Positions 13,090-15,654 of a DNA stretch of 15,654 bases are shown piece after piece. The translations under genes were made by a program, and so were the position numbers. The first letter of the stretch is position 1. Every line of letters begins with the position of its first letter. The stretch is from an uncultured Opitutia bacterium (lineage in GTDB: Bacteria > Verrucomicrobiota > Verrucomicrobiia > Opitutales > UBA953), in the NCBI GenBank assembly GCA_903879465.1, contig CAIRLQ010000121.1, forward strand, positions 1 to 15,654, read 5' to 3'. The notes under the pieces are model-generated. The model was not told the DNA's origin and did not search any database. It saw only the letters and a program-made list of their open reading frames with translations.

Positions 13090-14742
13090 TCAATCCCCTT
13101 TCGTGGGGATGAGCTTCACCGCCGTGAAGGGATGCTGATCAAGCAGGGTCGGATACCAGCCTTGGACCTCCGGACGGATGAGGAATTTGTTCTTATTGAA
13201 GACCACGGGGAGGATTGGTGCCTGGCTGATGAGGCGGGCTTCGGCTTGTTGGAAATAATCGAACCTGCGCGTCGCGTCGGTCTCGCGGGCGGCGAGCCCG
13301 AGTAGTCGGTCGTATTCGACGTCGCTCCACTGCGAGACGTTGAGTTCGTTCCCGCTGATGAGCATTTCGAGGAACGTGTTGGGGTCGTTGTAATCACCGA
13401 CCCAGGCGCCACGGCAGAGTTGGAATTCTCCTTTGTGCATTGCCTGTAAGTAGACCTTCCATTCCAGATTGCGGAGCTCGACCTGAACGCCCAGTCGCTG
13501 GCGCCACATTTCCTGGTAAGCCTGGGCCGCCATCTGCTGGCCTTCCGAAGTGGCGTAGAGATAGTCGAATTTGGGCAGACCTTCGCCTCGCGGATAGCCT
13601 GCTTCGGCGAGCAGGCGCTGGGCTTCTTTGAGATCCTGACTCCAGTGCGCTTTTGACTCAAATCCGCCGGTGCCGGGTGGCGTGAAACTAAGCGCTGGGC
13701 TTTCACCCGCTCGCAGGACACGCGTTGCGATCATCTCCCGGTCAATCGCCATGCCGAGCGCACGCCGCACCCGGGGATCCGCCAGGGCTTTCCGCGCGGG
13801 CTCATTGCCTTTCACGTTGCAGTTTACCCACACGAAGGTCGTGGAGAAAAACGGATCAATGCGGAGGTGCGGGGCTTTCTCTTCGCGCAGCTTGGCGACC
13901 TTGTAGGGTGGTACCGATCCGGTGATATGCAGTTCACCTCCGCGGAAGGCGCGTTCCTCGGCGAATAAATCCGAGATGGCACGGAACTCGACCGCATTGA
14001 GGGAGACTTCCTTGGCCTTCCAGTAGAGCGGATTTCGACGAACGACGACGCGCCGCGCGACTTCCCATGCTTCCAGAGTAAAGGCTCCGTTGCTCACCAT
14101 CGCACCCGGCCGAGTCCAGGGTGTATTCATCGAATCGATCTTGCCGTGCTTGAGAATCGTCGCCGGGTGCACGGGGATCCAGCTGTGGTGGCAGAGTAGT
14201 TGCAGGAAATAGGGAATCGGGTCGGCGAGTTCAATTACCAGCGTGCGGGTATCCGGCGCACGTACGCCGACGGATTTGAAATCCTTATTCTTACCCGTGT
14301 TAAAATCCTTGGCTCCGCGGATGCCGTGCAGCATCGAGGCGTACTCCGCGCCGAAACTCGGCATGAGCATTCGCTCATAACTGAAAAGAAAGTCGGCCGA
14401 GGTGACGGGATCTCCGTTCGACCAGCGGGCCGCGGCGCGGAGACGAAAGGTCCAGGTCTTACCGTCCTTGGACATCTCCCAAGTCTCGGCGACGCCCGGG
14501 ACGGGGTGCAGGTCCTTGGGGTCGTAGTTCACTAAGCCTTCGAAGAGCGCTCCGATGATATGGCTTTCGCTTAGCCCGGTGATCGTCTGCGGATCGAGTC
14601 CGGAAGGTTCAGCCATATTATTGATAATCAGGTAGCCCTCGGCCGCCTTCTTCTCCGCCGTCGTCTTACCATCGCCGCAGCCCGTCAGTATCGCCGTTAG
14701 GGCGAGTAGGACGGTCGTCCAAAGGGGGAGGGCGCGAGGCAT
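13090..14742 (-). CDS. OppA/DppA-type peptide-binding lipoprotein (ABC transporter SBP family 5)
   Basis: 550-aa extracytoplasmic solute-binding protein of family 5 (oligopeptide/dipeptide/nickel type). Signal peptide ends in lipobox L19-T20-G21-C22, so it is predicted to be lipid-anchored. Family blocks: EPSGLDPQTITG (45-56), LFEGLVNYDPKDLHPVPGVAETW (66-88), DGKTWTFRLR (93-102), WSNGDPVTSADFLFSYERML (107-126), then the mid-protein PRVRRALGMAIDRE and late QLCRGAWVGDYNDPNTFLEM regions typical of OppA. It should deliver peptides to an ABC permease, but no permease or ATPase gene follows; the next genes encode a small exported protein, HPP and RidA. It may therefore be an orphan binding protein using a transporter elsewhere, or take part in murein-peptide recycling (MppA-like). 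Divergent from the cupin gene; no Shine-Dalgarno visible upstream of ATG 14742. Confidence 0.93.
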   Translation of the reverse strand: MPRALPLWTTVLLALTAILTGCGDGKTTAEKKAAEGYLIINNMAEPSGLDPQTITGLSESHIIGALFEGLVNYDPKDLHPVPGVAETWEMSKDGKTWTFRLRAAARWSNGDPVTSADFLFSYERMLMPSFGAEYASMLHGIRGAKDFNTGKNKDFKSVGVRAPDTRTLVIELADPIPYFLQLLCHHSWIPVHPATILKHGKIDSMNTPWTRPGAMVSNGAFTLEAWEVARRVVVRRNPLYWKAKEVSLNAVEFRAISDLFAEERAFRGGELHITGSVPPYKVAKLREEKAPHLRIDPFFSTTFVWVNCNVKGNEPARKALADPRVRRALGMAIDREMIATRVLRAGESPALSFTPPGTGGFESKAHWSQDLKEAQRLLAEAGYPRGEGLPKFDYLYATSEGQQMAAQAYQEMWRQRLGVQVELRNLEWKVYLQAMHKGEFQLCRGAWVGDYNDPNTFLEMLISGNELNVSQWSDVEYDRLLGLAARETDATRRFDYFQQAEARLISQAPILPVVFNKNKFLIRPEVQGWYPTLLDQHPFTAVKLIPTKGD

Positions 14743-14818
14743 GGCGTAGATTTAGCCTGAGGTCTCCCCGAGGGCAAGGCGTCTGGATGGGCTCTTTACT
14801 CCGCTCAGCGATTTTCTT

Positions 14819-14822
14819 AGGA
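14819..14822 (+). promoter_or_regulatory. Ribosome-binding site of the cupin gene
   Basis: AGGA lies 7 nt before ATG 14830, in good Shine-Dalgarno position. It is one of the few clear ribosome-binding sites in the window and fixes the start. The 87-bp divergent gap around it (14743-14829) must also hold promoters for both flanking genes, but I see no convincing -35/-10 pair. Confidence 0.5.
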
Positions 14823-14829
14823 CGTTGTC

Positions 14830-15333
14830 ATGATTACCCCCACTCGTCGCGATCTCACCGTCGCCGTCCTGACCGCTTCCGTCTGCCTGGGGCTTTTGGG
14901 CTTCATCGGGCAGGACCATCTCGCCGCTGCGGTAGTCGCCCCGAAGCCGATCATGGGCTCCGCGGCCTTTGACTGGGAGAAGCTCGTCGTGAAGAAGACC
15001 AAGATCGGCGAATCTCGGACCATTTGTCGCGCCCCCACCGCGACCTTGGATGAGCTCGAGATGCATGTGACGACATTGAACAAGGGACAGATGCCGCACC
15101 CGGCTCACCAGCATGCCGACGAGGAGTTGCTGATCGTCAAGGAAGGCACCGTTGAGGCGCTGGTCGCTGGTGAATGGATCAAACTCGGCCCGGGCTCCGT
15201 TATTTTTCAAGCTGCCAATATCGAGCATGCCATCCGCAATGTCGGTGAAGGGCAGGCGACCTACCACGTCATTAAGTGGAATTCGCCCGGGATGCTGGCG
15301 AAACGCGAGGCCGCGAAGGCCGCCGCTAAATAA
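14830..15333 (+). CDS. Exported single-domain cupin protein
   Basis: 167-aa protein with an N-terminal export signal that has twin arginines (TRRDLT, residues 5-10) before a hydrophobic stretch (11-26), suggestive of Tat export, as expected for a metalloprotein folded in the cytoplasm; a Sec signal or uncleaved anchor is also possible. The cupin barrel spans about 70-150. Motif 1 is HPAHQHADEELLIVKEG, with metal ligands His93, His95 and Glu99; motif 2 is PGSVIFQAANIEHAIRN with His133. The C-terminus is Ala/Lys-rich. Cupins range from dioxygenases and isomerases to sugar-binding proteins, so no substrate is named. Transcribed alone, divergent from the oppA-like gene, and ended by the terminator at 15341-15368. 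Confidence 0.88.
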   Translation: MITPTRRDLTVAVLTASVCLGLLGFIGQDHLAAAVVAPKPIMGSAAFDWEKLVVKKTKIGESRTICRAPTATLDELEMHVTTLNKGQMPHPAHQHADEELLIVKEGTVEALVAGEWIKLGPGSVIFQAANIEHAIRNVGEGQATYHVIKWNSPGMLAKREAAKAAAK

Positions 15334-15340
15334 GCCAAAG

Positions 15341-15368
15341 AAAAGGGCGTCCTGTTGGACGCCCTTTT
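15341..15368. terminator. Bidirectional intrinsic terminator
   Basis: A perfect 12-bp stem AAAAGGGCGTCC / GGACGCCCTTTT encloses a 4-base loop TGTT. The GC-rich core GGGCGTCC is followed on the plus strand by TTTTGCTT, and on the minus strand by TTTTCTTT, so it should end both the cupin transcript (stop 8 nt upstream) and the convergent PII transcript (stop 22 nt away). It is the only textbook terminator I see in the window. Confidence 0.92.
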
Positions 15369-15389
15369 GCTTGCTCCGAACTGGGGTGC

Positions 15390-15654
15390 TTAGATGGCGG
15401 CAGGGCCGCGTTCGCCGGTGCGAATGCGGATGACGTCAGTGAGCCCGAGAACGAAGATCTTACCGTCACCAATCTTGCCGGTCTGGGCGGCCTTGGAGAT
15501 TGTGGCGATGGCCTTCTCGACCTGCTCGTCAGCGACGGCGGCCTCGATCTTCACCTTGGGGAGGAAATCCACGGTGTATTCGGAACCGCGGTAGATTTCC
15601 GTGTGACCCTTCTGGCGGCCGAAGCCCTTGACTTCAGTTACGGTCATACCCTCG
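15390..15654 (-). CDS. glnB: Nitrogen regulatory protein PII (partial, N-terminus beyond window)
   Basis: C-terminal 87 residues of a PII signal-transduction protein, which senses 2-oxoglutarate and ATP/ADP and controls glutamine synthetase regulation or AmtB transport. The frame stays open to the window edge. The first Met inside it (15647) aligns with internal Met28 of E. coli GlnB (E-G-M-T-V-T-E-V-K-G-F-G), so about 26 residues are missing and 15647 is not the true start. The T-loop carries the uridylylation tyrosine equivalent to Tyr51 (YRGSEYTVDF). GQKGH-type RQKGH, TGKIGDGKIF and VIRIRTGERG complete the nucleotide-binding site. GlnB versus GlnK cannot be settled without the neighbouring gene, since an amtB partner would lie outside the window. 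Confidence 0.93.
   Translation of the reverse strand, partial: EGMTVTEVKGFGRQKGHTEIYRGSEYTVDFLPKVKIEAAVADEQVEKAIATISKAAQTGKIGDGKIFVLGLTDVIRIRTGERGPAAI

Noticed and set aside
1..15654. Search for CRISPR arrays, tRNA/rRNA genes, transposases, toxin-antitoxin or defence genes
   Set aside because: No regularly spaced repeats, tRNA cloverleaf, transposase motif or defence-type domain was seen on either strand; recD2 alone is housekeeping, not a defence marker.

Overview
The window is a gene-dense stretch of bacterial chromosome, roughly 60% G+C by eye. It holds nineteen protein genes, two of them cut by the window edges, and I see no RNA gene, insertion sequence, CRISPR array or phage gene. The gene set suggests a Gram-negative-type (diderm) bacterium: a TolQ/TolR/TolA envelope module, a lipoprotein solute-binding protein, a PII nitrogen regulator and a GspG-like pseudopilin. 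The long two-cysteine-cluster U32 protein, all-alpha dUTPase, McsA-like zinc/UVR protein and weak or absent Shine-Dalgarno sequences fit the Planctomycetota-Verrucomicrobiota group, most likely a verrucomicrobium of the Opitutae type. That placement is inference from protein style, not from a marker gene.

Layout. At 1-753 (+) the tail of an unknown gene overlaps a PAP2-family membrane phosphatase. At 750-1852 (-) an all-alpha dUTPase is followed 8 nt later by a GspG-like pseudopilin. At 1948-4494 (+) lies a long U32/RlhA-type protein, meeting tail to tail a RecD2 helicase and, upstream of it, a phosphoglycolate-phosphatase-like HAD enzyme (4495-7384, -). At 7473-8081 (+) is a four-helix membrane protein of unknown family with a His-rich tail. 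At 8090-9359 (-) an McsA-like zinc/UVR protein precedes surE. At 9448-11539 (+) is a compact tolQ-tolR-tolA operon without tolB or pal. At 11546-14742 (-) a tight run encodes an OppA-type lipoprotein, a small exported protein, an HPP membrane protein and RidA. At 14830-15333 (+) is an exported cupin, separated by a bidirectional terminator from a partial glnB-type PII gene (-).

The genes form short operons with 4-36 nt spacing. Convergent pairs share or abut their stop codons, which leaves almost no room for terminators; the only convincing terminator is at 15341-15368. Most genes are ordinary housekeeping functions (nucleotide-pool cleaning, DNA repair, rRNA modification, metabolite repair, envelope maintenance). 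I found no defence or otherwise coherent novel system. The least explained parts are the 202-residue His-tailed membrane protein, the 171-residue exported protein, the lone McsA-like protein and the variant PAP2 active site.
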